A DNA stretch of 64,000 nucleotides from Muribaculum intestinale (GTDB lineage: Bacteria; Bacteroidota; Bacteroidia; Bacteroidales; Muribaculaceae): positions 2,666,001 through 2,730,000 of the forward strand of contig NZ_CP021421.1 in NCBI RefSeq assembly GCF_002201515.1, written 5' to 3'. Under the pieces are notes generated by a model. That model did no database searches and was not told the origin of the DNA. It saw only the letters and a program-made list of their open reading frames with translations. Position numbers and translations under genes: made by a program. Every line of letters starts with the position of its first letter. The first letter of the stretch is position 1. Below are positions 34,233-43,534 of this stretch, piece after piece.

Positions 34233-34691
34233 TCATGCCTGCTTTATTATGTCGAGTATCTGGCCGGCTGAGTTCTTGGTGTCGACTTTATTTATTATAT
34301 GTGTTATGCGATGGTCGGTGTCGGTGATAAACGTAGTGCGTACGGTGCCCATATATTCCCGTCCGGCCATTTTCTTCTTTTGCCACACACCGAATGCCTG
34401 GTTTATCTCGGTCGATGTGTCGCTCAGCAGTGTGAACGGCAGAGAGTGTTTGTCGGCAAATTTTTCATGGCTTGCCGGGGAGTCCTTGCTGATGCCGATT
34501 ATTTCATATCCGGCATTGCGCAGGTCGGCATATCCGTCGCGCAGAGAGCATGCTTCTGCGGTGCATCCCGGAGTGTTGTCTTTGGGATAAAAGTAAATTA
34601 TCAGAGGCTTGCCTTTGAAATCGCTTTCCTTTACCATGTGGCCTTCGGCATCAATCCCAAGGTCGGAAGGTATCATATCGCCTATATTCAT
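34233..34691 (-). CDS. bcp: Thioredoxin-dependent peroxiredoxin (BCP/PrxQ type)
   Basis: A 152-residue peroxiredoxin that reduces hydroperoxides with electrons from thioredoxin. The peroxidatic and resolving Cys are five apart in DNTPGCTAEACSLRDGY, the atypical 2-Cys pattern of the BCP/PrxQ group; YPKDNTPGCT and the C-terminal block fit. Soluble and cytoplasmic. A thioredoxin gene lies at 39277 in this window. The 6S-like RNA gene ends about 75 bp upstream on the same strand. Confidence 0.93.
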   Translation of the reverse strand: MNIGDMIPSDLGIDAEGHMVKESDFKGKPLIIYFYPKDNTPGCTAEACSLRDGYADLRNAGYEIIGISKDSPASHEKFADKHSLPFTLLSDTSTEINQAFGVWQKKKMAGREYMGTVRTTFITDTDHRITHIINKVDTKNSAGQILDIIKQA

Positions 34692-34765
34692 TGTATGTGG
34701 TTTTTATGTCGGGAGAGATGACTGTTATTTATAATGGCAAATATAGGTTATATTCACGAGATGAC

Positions 34766-34808
34766 AAAAAAAATGTCCGTTCCGCCCTTCGACAGGGTGA
34801 AATCGGAC
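34766..34808 (-). terminator. Terminator of the 6S-like RNA gene
   Basis: On the minus strand GTCCG (34808-34804) pairs with CGGAC (34779-34775), enclosing CCCT-GTCGA-AGGG, followed by A and eight T. The GTCCG arm is also the 3' arm of the RNA's long closing stem, so the two folds compete. Confidence 0.85.
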
Positions 34809-35005
34809 TTAAGCCAAAAGGCATGATTTTGTGATTCTAAAGATAGTTTGTCTTATAGCGATGAGTCACAGCCAAATCAGTTATGGCTGAGTGCATCGAC
34901 CGATAGATTGGGCTTCACAGCGTAGTCATCACGGTCTGAGTTGCCTTTTTCTAAGTCCGAAGTTTGTATAGACTGCTGAGAAAAACGACAACATGAGTCT
35001 CTATT
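34766..35005 (-). ncRNA. 6S-like structured RNA gene
   Basis: This stretch has no open frame but has a full RNA-gene layout on the minus strand. There is a TACCTTTG promoter element at 35019-35012. GGACTTA and AAAAGGCA near the 5' end pair with TGCCTTTT and TAAGTCC near the 3' end. A further GTGAT/ATCAC stem follows, then an unpaired middle, and a terminal hairpin GATG..CAGCCA..TGGCTG..CATC. A hairpin with eight T (34766-34808) ends it. A rod of about 190 bases with a large central bubble and one apical stem is the architecture of 6S RNA, which binds and regulates the housekeeping RNA polymerase. The assignment to 6S is by structure only; another Bacteroidales RNA family is possible. Confidence 0.6.
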
Positions 35006-35011
35006 CGAGTG

Positions 35012-35019
35012 CAAAGGTA
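35012..35019 (-). promoter_or_regulatory. Promoter of the 6S-like RNA gene
   Basis: TACCTTTG on the minus strand fits TAnnTTTG. A TTG lies 24 bases upstream, a little further than usual. Transcription should start near 35005. Confidence 0.6.
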
Positions 35020-35171
35020 GTAATTTGTGTGGAATTAATGGTGCAATTGGCCCTCTTTTTCGGTGGAATTTGTGTTAAATAACATAAACCGGATTTGGTG
35101 AGATATTGTGGTCGGATTCCATTCTATAAATGAATGGAGGTCGGAATGTGAATAAAGTCGCAGTATTTTGC

Positions 35172-35179
35172 TACCTTTG
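35172..35179 (+). promoter_or_regulatory. Promoter of rfbD-prfC
   Basis: TACCTTTG fits TAnnTTTG, 26 bases before the rfbD ATG, so the leader is only about 20 bases. No clear -33 element. Confidence 0.6.
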
Positions 35180-35204
35180 TACCCGAAAAGTAAAATAACG
35201 TGAC

Positions 35205-36068
35205 ATGAAAATATTAGTTACCGGGGCCAATGGCCAGCTGGGACGCGAATTGCGGGAAGTGCTTGAACGTGACTTTCCGGGTCAGGCTGTCTATACTGAT
35301 ATAGATGAACTTGATCTGACCGATGAACTTGCGGTCAAGCGTTTTGTCGAGGCCAATGATATAAGCCACATAGTCAACTGTGCCGGCTATACGGCTGTGG
35401 ACAAGGCCGAGGAAGACAAGGCTCTTTGTTATAGGGTTAATGTAGAGGCTGTTCGCAACATAGCCAATGCGGCTTCCGAGACAGGAGCGAAAGTTATTCA
35501 TATATCTACCGACTATGTATTCGACGGACGCGCTTATCGACCTTACAACGAGGCCGACAAGGTAAACCCGGTGTCGCAATACGGTACCACCAAACGACAG
35601 GGCGAGACAGCCTTGATTGCTCTTGCTCCTGATAGCGTAATTATACGCACTGCATGGCTGTATTCTCCTCACGGCCACAATTTTGTGAAGACAATGCTGC
35701 GTCTTGGCTCTGAACGCAATGAAATACGAGTCGTCAATGACCAGATTGGGGCGCCGACATATGCGGGCGACCTTGCCGAAGCGATTGGAAAGGTGCTTAA
35801 ATCGCATCAGTGGGTGCCTGGCATATATCATTTCACCAATTCGGGAGTCGCATCGTGGTATGATTTCACTCAAGCGATTTTTCGTCTTGGCGGAGTATCC
35901 GGTTGCTCAATTATCCCCATACCGACCGAGGATTATCCGACTGCTGCCACTCGCCCGTTCTACAGCGTATTGAACACATCAAAAATACGTGCTACATATA
36001 ATGTCGAGACTCCATATTGGATGGATTCTCTTGACAAATGTATAACCCGTTTAAAAAGTCAGCAGTAA
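35205..36068 (+). CDS. rfbD: dTDP-4-dehydrorhamnose reductase
   Basis: The 287-residue short-chain reductase makes dTDP-L-rhamnose, the last step of that pathway. The NADP loop is [15 protein letters not shown], the catalytic Tyr/Lys lie in YGTTKRQGE, and [20 protein letters not shown] is typical of RmlD. The epimerase gene rfbC of the same pathway lies apart at 55311; rfbA and rfbB are not in the window. Its TAA overlaps the prfC ATG by one base. Confidence 0.95.
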   Translation: MKILVTGANGQLGRELREVLERDFPGQAVYTDIDELDLTDELAVKRFVEANDISHIVNCAGYTAVDKAEEDKALCYRVNVEAVRNIANAASETGAKVIHISTDYVFDGRAYRPYNEADKVNPVSQYGTTKRQGETALIALAPDSVIIRTAWLYSPHGHNFVKTMLRLGSERNEIRVVNDQIGAPTYAGDLAEAIGKVLKSHQWVPGIYHFTNSGVASWYDFTQAIFRLGGVSGCSIIPIPTEDYPTAATRPFYSVLNTSKIRATYNVETPYWMDSLDKCITRLKSQQ

Positions 36069-37648
36069 TGGCAGGGTTAAATGATGAAATAAACCGGCGG
36101 CGTACGTTTGCCATAATCTCGCACCCTGATGCCGGAAAGACCACTCTTACCGAGAAACTGTTGCTTTTCGGTGGCGCCATACATGTGGCCGGAGCGGTGA
36201 AGAGCAATAAAATAAAGAAGACAGCTACATCCGACTGGATGGAGATAGAGAAACAGCGTGGTATATCTGTGGCGACATCGGTGATGGGATTCAATTATGG
36301 CGATTACAAAATCAACATCCTTGATACGCCTGGTCATCAGGATTTTGCCGAAGATACTTATCGCACACTCACTGCTGTGGATTCGGTTATCATTGTTGTC
36401 GATGTGGCGAAGGGTGTGGAGCAGCAGACAAGGAAGCTGATGGAAGTGTGTCGTATGCGGAATACGCCGGTCATTATTTTTGTTAATAAACTTGACCGTG
36501 AGGGACGCGATCCGTTTGATATCCTTGACGAACTTGAAGCCGAGCTGAAGATTTCGGTGCGTCCACTTTCGTGGCCTATCAACATTGGCGCAAAATTCAA
36601 AGGCGTATACAATATATATGAGAACTCTCTTGACTTGTTTACTCCAAGCAAGACTCAGGTGACTGAGCGTGTGGAGATAGACAATATCGCCGACCCTCGT
36701 ATTGATAAGGCGGTAGGAGAGAAGGATGCGGCAAAGTTGCGTGACGACCTCGAACTAATCGAAGGGGTTTATCCCGAGTTCTCTACTGAGGATTATCTAG
36801 CCGGAAAGGTAGCTCCCGTATTCTTCGGGTCGGCCCTTAATACGTTCGGTGTAAAGGAGCTGCTCGATTGTTTCGTCAAAATTGCCCCCTCGCCAAGGCC
36901 AGTGTCGGCTCTTGAGCGTACAGTTGAACCGTCGGAGGATGCTTTCAGTGGCTTTGTCTTCAAGATTCATGCCAACATGGATCCCAACCACCGCTCTTGT
37001 ATAGCATTTGTAAAGGTATGTTCCGGACGGTTTGAGCGCAATGCGCCTTATCGTCATGTGCGTTCCGGTAAAATAATGCGTTTTGCCGCTCCTACGGCAT
37101 TTATGGCTCAGAAGAAAAGCGTTGTCGACGAGGCTTACCCCGGAGATATAGTTGGCATACCCGACACCGGTAATTTTAAGATTGGCGACACGGTGACTCA
37201 AGGCGAGGAATTGCATTACCGCGGTTTGCCGAGTTTCTCTCCCGAAATGTTCAAATATATTGAGAACACCGACCCGATGAAAGCCAAGCAGCTTGAAAAG
37301 GGTATTCAGCAGTTGATGGACGAGGGTGTCGCACAGTTATTTGTCAACCAGTTCAACGGCCGAAAAATCATTGGTACAGTCGGTCAGCTTCAGTTTGAGG
37401 TGATTCAATACCGACTGCTTCATGAGTATGGAGCTACGGTCCGTTGGGAACCGTTGTCGATGTTCAAGGCTTGCTGGATTGAGAGTGATGATCCGCAGGC
37501 ACTTGAGGCATTTAAAAAACGCAAGTACCAGTTCATGGCCGTTGACCGCGACGGGCGTGATGTGTTTATGGCCGACAGTAACTATGTGCTGCAGATGGCC
37601 CAGAGCGATTACCCAGCCATACGCTTTCATTTCTCCAGTGAATATTAA
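36068..37648 (+). CDS. prfC: Peptide chain release factor 3
   Basis: A 526-residue GTPase that removes RF1 and RF2 from the ribosome after termination. I use the ATG at 36068 ([20 protein letters not shown]), which overlaps the rfbD stop. The G motifs are [30 protein letters not shown] and [12 protein letters not shown], followed by domain II and the RF3 C-terminal domain. Length fits the family. It shares a transcript with rfbD and the DUF5606 gene 29 bases downstream. Confidence 0.96.
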   Translation: MAGLNDEINRRRTFAIISHPDAGKTTLTEKLLLFGGAIHVAGAVKSNKIKKTATSDWMEIEKQRGISVATSVMGFNYGDYKINILDTPGHQDFAEDTYRTLTAVDSVIIVVDVAKGVEQQTRKLMEVCRMRNTPVIIFVNKLDREGRDPFDILDELEAELKISVRPLSWPINIGAKFKGVYNIYENSLDLFTPSKTQVTERVEIDNIADPRIDKAVGEKDAAKLRDDLELIEGVYPEFSTEDYLAGKVAPVFFGSALNTFGVKELLDCFVKIAPSPRPVSALERTVEPSEDAFSGFVFKIHANMDPNHRSCIAFVKVCSGRFERNAPYRHVRSGKIMRFAAPTAFMAQKKSVVDEAYPGDIVGIPDTGNFKIGDTVTQGEELHYRGLPSFSPEMFKYIENTDPMKAKQLEKGIQQLMDEGVAQLFVNQFNGRKIIGTVGQLQFEVIQYRLLHEYGATVRWEPLSMFKACWIESDDPQALEAFKKRKYQFMAVDRDGRDVFMADSNYVLQMAQSDYPAIRFHFSSEY

Positions 37649-37677
37649 CAAGTTAACAACAATCAATACAAGTCTAT

Positions 37678-38103
37678 ATGTTAAAGACCATTCTGGCCAT
37701 TTCTGGCAAGCCCGGGCTGTACAAGCTCGTAAGCAACGGACGTAATATGCTTATCGTAGAGTCGCTTGCTACCGGTAAGCGCACTCCGGCATATTCTCAT
37801 GACAAAATTGTATCGCTTGGTGATATCGCCATATATACTACTGATGAGGATGTGCCTCTGTCGCAGGTGTTTGATGCAATAAAGGTTAAGAATGACTGTA
37901 AGACGGTAGATATGTCATCTTTTGCCGATGACCACTCACTGCGCGCATACTTCAAGGAGATTCTTCCCGACTTCGATGATGAAAGAGTGTACACCAACGA
38001 TATCCGCAAGGTGTTCAACTGGTACAACCTCCTTGTTGGTGCCGGAATTACCGAATTTGTGGATGCCGAGGGGCAGGATGCCGAAGAAGCTCCTGCTGAG
38101 TAA
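37678..38103 (+). CDS. DUF5606 family protein
   Basis: A 141-residue protein starting MLKTILAISGKPGLYKLVSN, the standard N-terminal block of the Bacteroidota family DUF5606 (an SH3-like small barrel), with RTPAYSHDKIVSLGDIAIYT, then a helical segment LRAYFKEILPDFDDERVYTNDIRK broken into two parts, and an acidic tail. Function unknown; the family is widely conserved in the phylum, which suggests a housekeeping role. Confidence 0.88.
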   Translation: MLKTILAISGKPGLYKLVSNGRNMLIVESLATGKRTPAYSHDKIVSLGDIAIYTTDEDVPLSQVFDAIKVKNDCKTVDMSSFADDHSLRAYFKEILPDFDDERVYTNDIRKVFNWYNLLVGAGITEFVDAEGQDAEEAPAE

Positions 38104-38162
38104 TGATTTTGAATTCATAGATTGTCTGATAAGAAGTCGGGCTAATCGGTAGTAAATTATCG

Positions 38163-38212
38163 GCGGAGCATTCCGGAGTGTATTATGTGTGATGCGCTCT
38201 GTGGTGCTCCGC
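38163..38212 (+). terminator. Hairpin behind the DUF5606 gene
   Basis: GCGGAGCA (38163-38170) pairs with TGCTCCGC (38205-38212), and the loop holds further partial pairing (ATTCCGGAG / GATGCGCTC is weak). TTGATAAT follows. A likely but not ideal terminator. Confidence 0.5.
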
Positions 38213-38276
38213 TTGATAATATAATATATGCCATATATTTTTTGCCAATAAAGGTAATGAGTTCGGTAAATTTTCA

Positions 38277-38284
38277 TAACTTTG
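38277..38284 (+). promoter_or_regulatory. Promoter of dapA
   Basis: TAACTTTG fits TAnnTTTG, 25 bases before the dapA ATG, giving a very short leader. No clear -33 element. Confidence 0.6.
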
Positions 38285-38309
38285 TAACTCAAACTCCATC
38301 CGATCCCTT

Positions 38310-39194
38310 ATGGCTCGTATTAATTTAACAGGCATGGGTGTGGCTTTGGTCACACCGTTTAAGCATGACAAGTCTATTGATTATAATGCTTTGGCCCGCT
38401 TGCTTGAATATCAGATAAAAAATGGTGTTGATTATCTGGTAGTGCTCGGCACGACCGCCGAGACAGCTACTTTGACAAGCGGTGAGAAAGCAGAACTGCG
38501 TGAGTTTATAGCAGAGCGTGTGGCTGGCCGCGTACCCCTTGTAATAGGGGTGGGTGGAAACAACACTATGGCTCTTGTAGAGGAACTGAATACAATCGAC
38601 CTGACGCCGTTTAGTGCTGTTCTATCTGTCGTACCTTACTATAACAAACCGTCGCAAGAGGGTGTTTATCAGCATTATAAAGCTATCGCAGAGGCTTCGC
38701 CTATTCCTGTGATATTGTACAATGTGCCCGGACGTACCGGAGTAAACATGACTGCGGAGACTACCTTGCGCCTTGCCCGTGAGTTTGGCAATATCATCGG
38801 TGTCAAAGAGGCGTCGGGAAATATCAATCAGATGGATGATATCATCAAAAACAAGCCTTCCGACTTCATGGTGATTTCAGGTGACGATGGCATTACGTTC
38901 CCTCTGCTTACTCTTGGAGCGGTAGGTGTGATTTCCGTCATAGGGAATGCTTTCCCGCGCGAATTCTCAAGGATGGTGCGGCTTGCGCTTGAGGGAGACT
39001 ATCAGCGCGCTCTGACTATCCATCATCGGTTTACCGAGTTGTTCAGCCTGCTTTTTGTAGATGGCAATCCAGCAGGAGTAAAATGCCTGCTTCATGCCAT
39101 GGGATTCATAGAAAACGAACTCAGACTTCCCCTTGTGCCTACGCGCATCACCACTTATGAGCGCATTCGTCAGGTACTTGACTCTTTGGGCTAA
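38310..39194 (+). CDS. dapA: 4-Hydroxy-tetrahydrodipicolinate synthase
   Basis: The 294-residue TIM-barrel lyase condenses pyruvate and aspartate semialdehyde in the lysine/diaminopimelate pathway. Signatures are GVALVTPFKHDKSIDYNAL, VLGTTAETATLTSGE, YNVPGRTGVNM and the Schiff-base Lys in IGVKEASGN. Length fits. It works with ddh (30858) in making meso-diaminopimelate. Confidence 0.96.
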   Translation: MARINLTGMGVALVTPFKHDKSIDYNALARLLEYQIKNGVDYLVVLGTTAETATLTSGEKAELREFIAERVAGRVPLVIGVGGNNTMALVEELNTIDLTPFSAVLSVVPYYNKPSQEGVYQHYKAIAEASPIPVILYNVPGRTGVNMTAETTLRLAREFGNIIGVKEASGNINQMDDIIKNKPSDFMVISGDDGITFPLLTLGAVGVISVIGNAFPREFSRMVRLALEGDYQRALTIHHRFTELFSLLFVDGNPAGVKCLLHAMGFIENELRLPLVPTRITTYERIRQVLDSLG

Positions 39195-39276
39195 GATGTA
39201 ATGAGGCTTTCTGGTAGGATTGAACAATTTATCAAAGTTGGCGTTATAGAAATAAAACTTTTAAATATCTACCGTT

Positions 39277-39573
39277 ATGGCTGAATTCAACGATATTATC
39301 AAAGACAGTAAGCCGACGCTTGTCGACTTCTATGCTACCTGGTGTGGCCCTTGTAAGATGATGCACCCCATTTTGGAACAGTTGAAGGATAAGATGGGTG
39401 ATAGTGTCACAATCGTTAAAATTGATGTGGATAAACATCAGGAGCTGGCACAAGCGTATAGGGTAATGTCTGTCCCTACTCTGATTGTATTCCGCGACGG
39501 TGAGGTCAAATGGCGCGCTGCGGGTGTGCATACAGCAGAAGATCTTGAGTCAAAACTTAGAGAACAGATGTAA
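39277..39573 (+). CDS. trxA: Thioredoxin
   Basis: A 98-residue thioredoxin with the redox motif in FYATWCGPCKMM and the cis-Pro loop SVPTLIVF. Cytoplasmic, no signal. It can serve the bcp peroxiredoxin; no reductase gene is adjacent. The gene symbol is by family; Bacteroidales carry several thioredoxins. Confidence 0.93.
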   Translation: MAEFNDIIKDSKPTLVDFYATWCGPCKMMHPILEQLKDKMGDSVTIVKIDVDKHQELAQAYRVMSVPTLIVFRDGEVKWRAAGVHTAEDLESKLREQM

Positions 39574-39620
39574 GTTTTTGTCTGCCAGCCGGATTTCAGG
39601 CCTATGTATTCAACTTATAC

Positions 39621-39663
39621 AATTTCCTCGGTTCATGAATTGAATCGGGGAAATTATGTTTTT
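39621..39663 (+). terminator. Terminator of the thioredoxin gene
   Basis: AATTTCC(T)CG pairs with CG(G)GGAAATT (39621-39655), followed by ATGTTTTTATG. Confidence 0.7.
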
Positions 39664-39760
39664 ATGCGTAAGTTTGGAGTCAGGGTGAGCCATTGACGAA
39701 ATTTTGAGAGAATTACGATGAGAATTTTTGAATATCGACAAATAATCTGATTGAAAATGT

Positions 39761-39811
39761 TAACTTTGTAGTTGATTAGGGTTTGCTCCTAACTGTGGCA
39801 TCACCCTTTTT
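39761..39811 (+). promoter_or_regulatory. Promoter and leader hairpin of the GH20 gene
   Basis: TAACTTTG at 39761-39768 fits TAnnTTTG. In the leader AGGGT (39778-39782) can pair with ACCCT (39803-39807), with inner TGC/GCA, followed by five T and then 50 bases to the ATG. The stem is short, so this is a weak candidate for a control hairpin. Confidence 0.45.
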
Positions 39812-39863
39812 CCAATCATTATTATTTTAATTATTTATACACTTAACCCAACCTTTCCGACCC

Positions 39864-42194
39864 ATGAAAAGAAATGTCATTCTGGGTATGCTGGCTTCTA
39901 CTGCTATATTTATGTCGTGCAGTCATGATAAAGTAACAGCCAGCTATCAGGTAATTCCGCTGCCGCAGGAGATAACTGCAAAAGACGGTAACGGTGCTTT
40001 CGCGTTGACGGACCGCACAGTGATAATCTATCCTTCCGGTAATGAGGCTCTCAAAAGCAATGCTGAACTGCTTGCCGGATATATCAGTCAACTTACGGGA
40101 CACAAACTGAAAGTGACTGATACTCCAAGTGATGAGAATGCAATAGTGTTGCTTGACAATCTTGACGCTTCCTCACCTGAGGCCTATACACTGGATGTCA
40201 CCCCGACTTTGATAACAATCAACGGCACTACTGCGGCCGGAAACTTTTATGGCATACAGACTCTGCGCAAGTCTATCCCGGAAAAGGGCGACCATGATGT
40301 AGAGTTTCCTGCTGTAAACATCTCCGACTCTCCGCGGTTTGCCTATCGTGGAGCTATGCTTGATGTATCGCGCCACTTTTTCCCGGTCGATTCGGTAAAG
40401 AAGTTTATCGATATGCTTGCTCTGCATAATATCAACCGTTTCCACTGGCATCTCAGCGAGGACCAGGGCTGGCGTATAGAAATCAAGAGCCGTCCGCGTC
40501 TTGCAGAAATTGCGTCAAAGCGAAAGGGCACTTGTGTGGGCCATGATTTTTCGACATCCGACTCGATACCTTACGGTGGATTTTACACACAGGATGAGGC
40601 GCGTGAGATTGTTAAGTATGCTTCAGACCGGCATATCACTGTCATCCCTGAAATTGACATGCCCGGCCATATGGTTGCCGCTCTTTCCGCTTATCCGGAA
40701 TTGGGATGTACCGGCGGACCGTATGAAGTATGGCAGCGCTGGGGCGTAAGCGAGGACCTGCTTTGTGCCGGTAATGACAAGGCCTATGAATTCATTGATG
40801 ATGTACTTTCTGAAATCGTGGATATATTCCCGTCGGAATACATTCATGTCGGAGGTGACGAATGTCCGAAAGTGCGTTGGGAGAATTGTCCGAAATGCCA
40901 GGCCAAGATTCGTGAGCTCCGCCTGAAAGACGATGCAAAAGGTTCGGCCGAACAGAAGCTCCAGAGTTATTTCATGCATCATGCGAGCGATTTCCTTACA
41001 TCTCGCGGACGCAAGATGATTGGTTGGGATGAGACTCTTGAGGGTGGCCTTGCCCCGGGAGCGATTGTGATGTCGTGGCGCGGTGAAGAAGGCGCTAAGG
41101 AAGCCGCCCGTCAGGGTCACGATGCGATAATGACTCCGACCGGATATATGTATTTTGATTATTATCAGACTCTCGACAGAGAGGGTGAGCCTGATGCAAT
41201 CGGCGGGTATGTGCCTGTTGAAAAGGTATATAGCTTTAACCCGACACCAGATGATATGACCGATGAGGAGAAGAAGCATATATTGGGCGTACAGGCCAAC
41301 CTGTGGACAGAATACATACCGGAGTACAGTCAGGTAGAGTATATGGAACTGCCCCGTATGGCGGCTCTTGCCGAGGTACAATGGACTGACCCTTCAAAGA
41401 AGGATTATAAGAACTTTACCCATCGTGTACCGCAGTTGGCCGAGCATTATAAGGCTAACGGTTATCGCTATGCCACTCATATATTTAATGTAAATGGCAT
41501 TCTTACCCCTAATCCCGAGACCGGAACTATTGATGCTGTATTCTCTACTGTTGACGATGCTCCTGTATATTATACACTCGATGGAAGTGAACCGAACGTA
41601 TCTTCGACTCTGTATGAGAAACCTGTGCAGTTGACTCAGAGCGGTACCATTAAGGCCGTGGCGATTCGCAAGGGTGGGGCAAGCAAGATTTTTGCCGACA
41701 GTGTGACTTTTAACAAGGCCACAGGCCGCGCTATCACAATGTCACAAGAGCCTCATTCGCGATATCGTGCGGAAGGTGCCACTACTCTTGTCAACGGCAA
41801 GTACGGTACAACTGCTTTTACCGCCGGCGGATGGCTTGGGTTTAATGGCAGTGATCTTGATGCTGTGGTAGACCTTGGCAGTCAGGTTGATGTGAAAAAT
41901 GTGGCAGTGCGTACCTTAGTCGATCACCCCAACTGGATTCTCGACGCTGAGAGCATCGAAGTCGGTGTCTCTGAAGACGGAAAAAAATATACAACCGTGG
42001 CTTCTGAGAAATATTCTCCGGACCCTCAGAATACACCTTCGGAGATACGCATTCATAATTTTGACTTTTCGCCTGTAAAGGTCCGCTATGTCAAGATTGT
42101 GGCCAAGTCGGTCAAGCAGATGCCATCATGGGAGGGGCGTGCGAGAATCGGCGATCCCGCATTTATGTTTGTCGACGAAATTATCGTAGACTGA
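39864..42194 (+). CDS. Beta-N-acetylhexosaminidase lipoprotein (GH20)
   Basis: A 776-residue exported enzyme that removes terminal N-acetyl-hexosamines from glycans such as mucin or host N-glycans. It has a lipoprotein signal (lipobox near FMSCSHDK). The GH20 N-terminal domain covers about residues 30-150, and the catalytic barrel 155-500 with RGAMLDVSRHFFPVDSVKKF, NRFHWHLSEDQGW and the catalytic pair in HVGGDECPKVRWE. A chitobiase-type C-terminal block follows (VYYTLDGSEPNVSSTLYEKP, about 560-600), then an F5/8 type C-like carbohydrate-binding domain. Secretion to the cell surface is inferred from the family. Confidence 0.94.
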   Translation: MKRNVILGMLASTAIFMSCSHDKVTASYQVIPLPQEITAKDGNGAFALTDRTVIIYPSGNEALKSNAELLAGYISQLTGHKLKVTDTPSDENAIVLLDNLDASSPEAYTLDVTPTLITINGTTAAGNFYGIQTLRKSIPEKGDHDVEFPAVNISDSPRFAYRGAMLDVSRHFFPVDSVKKFIDMLALHNINRFHWHLSEDQGWRIEIKSRPRLAEIASKRKGTCVGHDFSTSDSIPYGGFYTQDEAREIVKYASDRHITVIPEIDMPGHMVAALSAYPELGCTGGPYEVWQRWGVSEDLLCAGNDKAYEFIDDVLSEIVDIFPSEYIHVGGDECPKVRWENCPKCQAKIRELRLKDDAKGSAEQKLQSYFMHHASDFLTSRGRKMIGWDETLEGGLAPGAIVMSWRGEEGAKEAARQGHDAIMTPTGYMYFDYYQTLDREGEPDAIGGYVPVEKVYSFNPTPDDMTDEEKKHILGVQANLWTEYIPEYSQVEYMELPRMAALAEVQWTDPSKKDYKNFTHRVPQLAEHYKANGYRYATHIFNVNGILTPNPETGTIDAVFSTVDDAPVYYTLDGSEPNVSSTLYEKPVQLTQSGTIKAVAIRKGGASKIFADSVTFNKATGRAITMSQEPHSRYRAEGATTLVNGKYGTTAFTAGGWLGFNGSDLDAVVDLGSQVDVKNVAVRTLVDHPNWILDAESIEVGVSEDGKKYTTVASEKYSPDPQNTPSEIRIHNFDFSPVKVRYVKIVAKSVKQMPSWEGRARIGDPAFMFVDEIIVD

Positions 42195-42226
42195 TATATA
42201 GTCAGGTGATTTTTTGTGTCTGAAAC

Positions 42227-43009
42227 ATGGAACTGCGACAACAGTCACTTACCCGTTACATCACTCCTCTTCGCGAGGGCGGCTCTCTTCCCGCCCTCGC
42301 AGAGGCTGATGATGGTTTTGAGTACGTAGTGAAATTCCGAGGGGCCGGCCATGGCAAGAAGGCTCTGATATCCGAGCTTATCGGTGGCGAGATTGCACGT
42401 GCTCTCGGCTTTCGTGTCCCTGAACTGGTTTTTCTTGATCTTGACGAAAACTTTGGACGTACCGAGGGTGATGAGGAAGTGCAGGACCTGTTGAAAGCAA
42501 GCACCGGACTAAACCTCGGATTGCATTATCTGTCGGGCGCGTTTACTGTAGATCCCTATGTCAATGAGATTGACGATGATACCGCATCACGTATAGTATG
42601 GCTTGATGCATTTATTACCAATGTCGATCGTACAGTGCGTAATACCAATATGCTCAGATGGAATCGCGAGCTATGGCTTATTGACCATGGAGCGGCATTG
42701 TATTTTCATCATGCATGGGGAGATGTCGCTCAGGCTGCACTGACTCCGTTTGCCTATATCCGTGACCATGCATTGTTGCCTCGTGCGTCCATGATTGCGG
42801 AGGCAGACAAGGCTCTACGACAAAGGATTACCCCGCGTACGCTACAAAAGATTGTCGGGCTGATTCCTGACGAATGGCTGGATTGGGATGATACGACTCT
42901 GTCGCCGGCAGAGTTGCGTGAGGCTTATGCCATGTTCCTTACAACACGGCTTGCCAACAGTAATATATTCGTTAAAGAAGCTATCAATGCACGACAGAGA
43001 CTTATATGA
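42227..43009 (+). CDS. HipA-like kinase domain protein
   Basis: A 260-residue protein with the kinase core of HipA: VVKFRGAGHGKKALISELIG for nucleotide binding, the catalytic DRxxxNxN motif in NVDRTVRNTNML, and the metal-binding DHG in LWLIDHGAALYFHH. It lacks the N-terminal domain of true HipA toxins. It overlaps by 23 bases the DUF3037 gene, its usual partner in other genomes. No HipB-like antitoxin is next to it. The target is unknown. Confidence 0.82.
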   Translation: MELRQQSLTRYITPLREGGSLPALAEADDGFEYVVKFRGAGHGKKALISELIGGEIARALGFRVPELVFLDLDENFGRTEGDEEVQDLLKASTGLNLGLHYLSGAFTVDPYVNEIDDDTASRIVWLDAFITNVDRTVRNTNMLRWNRELWLIDHGAALYFHHAWGDVAQAALTPFAYIRDHALLPRASMIAEADKALRQRITPRTLQKIVGLIPDEWLDWDDTTLSPAELREAYAMFLTTRLANSNIFVKEAINARQRLI

Positions 43010-43370
43010 GTATGCAGTAATCCGCTACGTGCCGGACATTGAACGGGAGGAATTTGTCAATGTAGGTCTGGTAATGATGTGTAAGCGGCGGCGGTGGATG
43101 CGGGTCGACATTGATGTGGACTGCAAGCGTATCGGTTGTATTTCGTCGATACACAGTTATGATGAGATTGCCCGACAGCTTAGCACGTTTACCTCCATAT
43201 CTGCCGGTGAGAAACATGCGGGACCGATTGCAGTTCTTCCGGTAGAGGAGCGTTTCAGATGGCTTACTGCTGTAAAAAGCTGTTGCATACAGACATCACG
43301 TCCTCATCCCGGTTTCTCTGATAATCTTGAACATACTTTTGAGCGTCTGATGAACCGGTTAGTAAGATAG
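42987..43370 (+). CDS. DUF3037 family protein
   Basis: The ATG at 42987 (MHDRDLYEYAVIRYVPDIER) gives a 127-residue protein with the family block EREEFVNVGLVMMCKRRRW and GPIAVLPVEERFRWLTAVKS. Function unknown. The start lies inside the last 23 bases of the HipA-like gene, indicating translational coupling and a joint role. Confidence 0.82.
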   Translation: MHDRDLYEYAVIRYVPDIEREEFVNVGLVMMCKRRRWMRVDIDVDCKRIGCISSIHSYDEIARQLSTFTSISAGEKHAGPIAVLPVEERFRWLTAVKSCCIQTSRPHPGFSDNLEHTFERLMNRLVR

Positions 43371-43410
43371 ATTCCGTCCGGTAGTCAGTCTGCCGGAAGT
43401 CAGTTAATAT

Positions 43411-43457
43411 ATAATCGAGCCTGCCGATATGAAATATTCACCGGCAGGCCCGATTAT
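43411..43457 (+). terminator. Terminator of the HipA-like/DUF3037 pair
   Basis: ATAATCG(A)GCCTGCCG (43411-43426) pairs with CGGCAGGC(C)CGATTAT (43442-43457) with one mismatched pair; TTATATGG follows. Confidence 0.8.
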
Positions 43458-43534
43458 TTATATGGTGTTCGTTAAACTCTTTTAATAATAGTTTGTTTTA
43501 GTTGTATAAATTAAAATCTCTAATGCATTCTATT

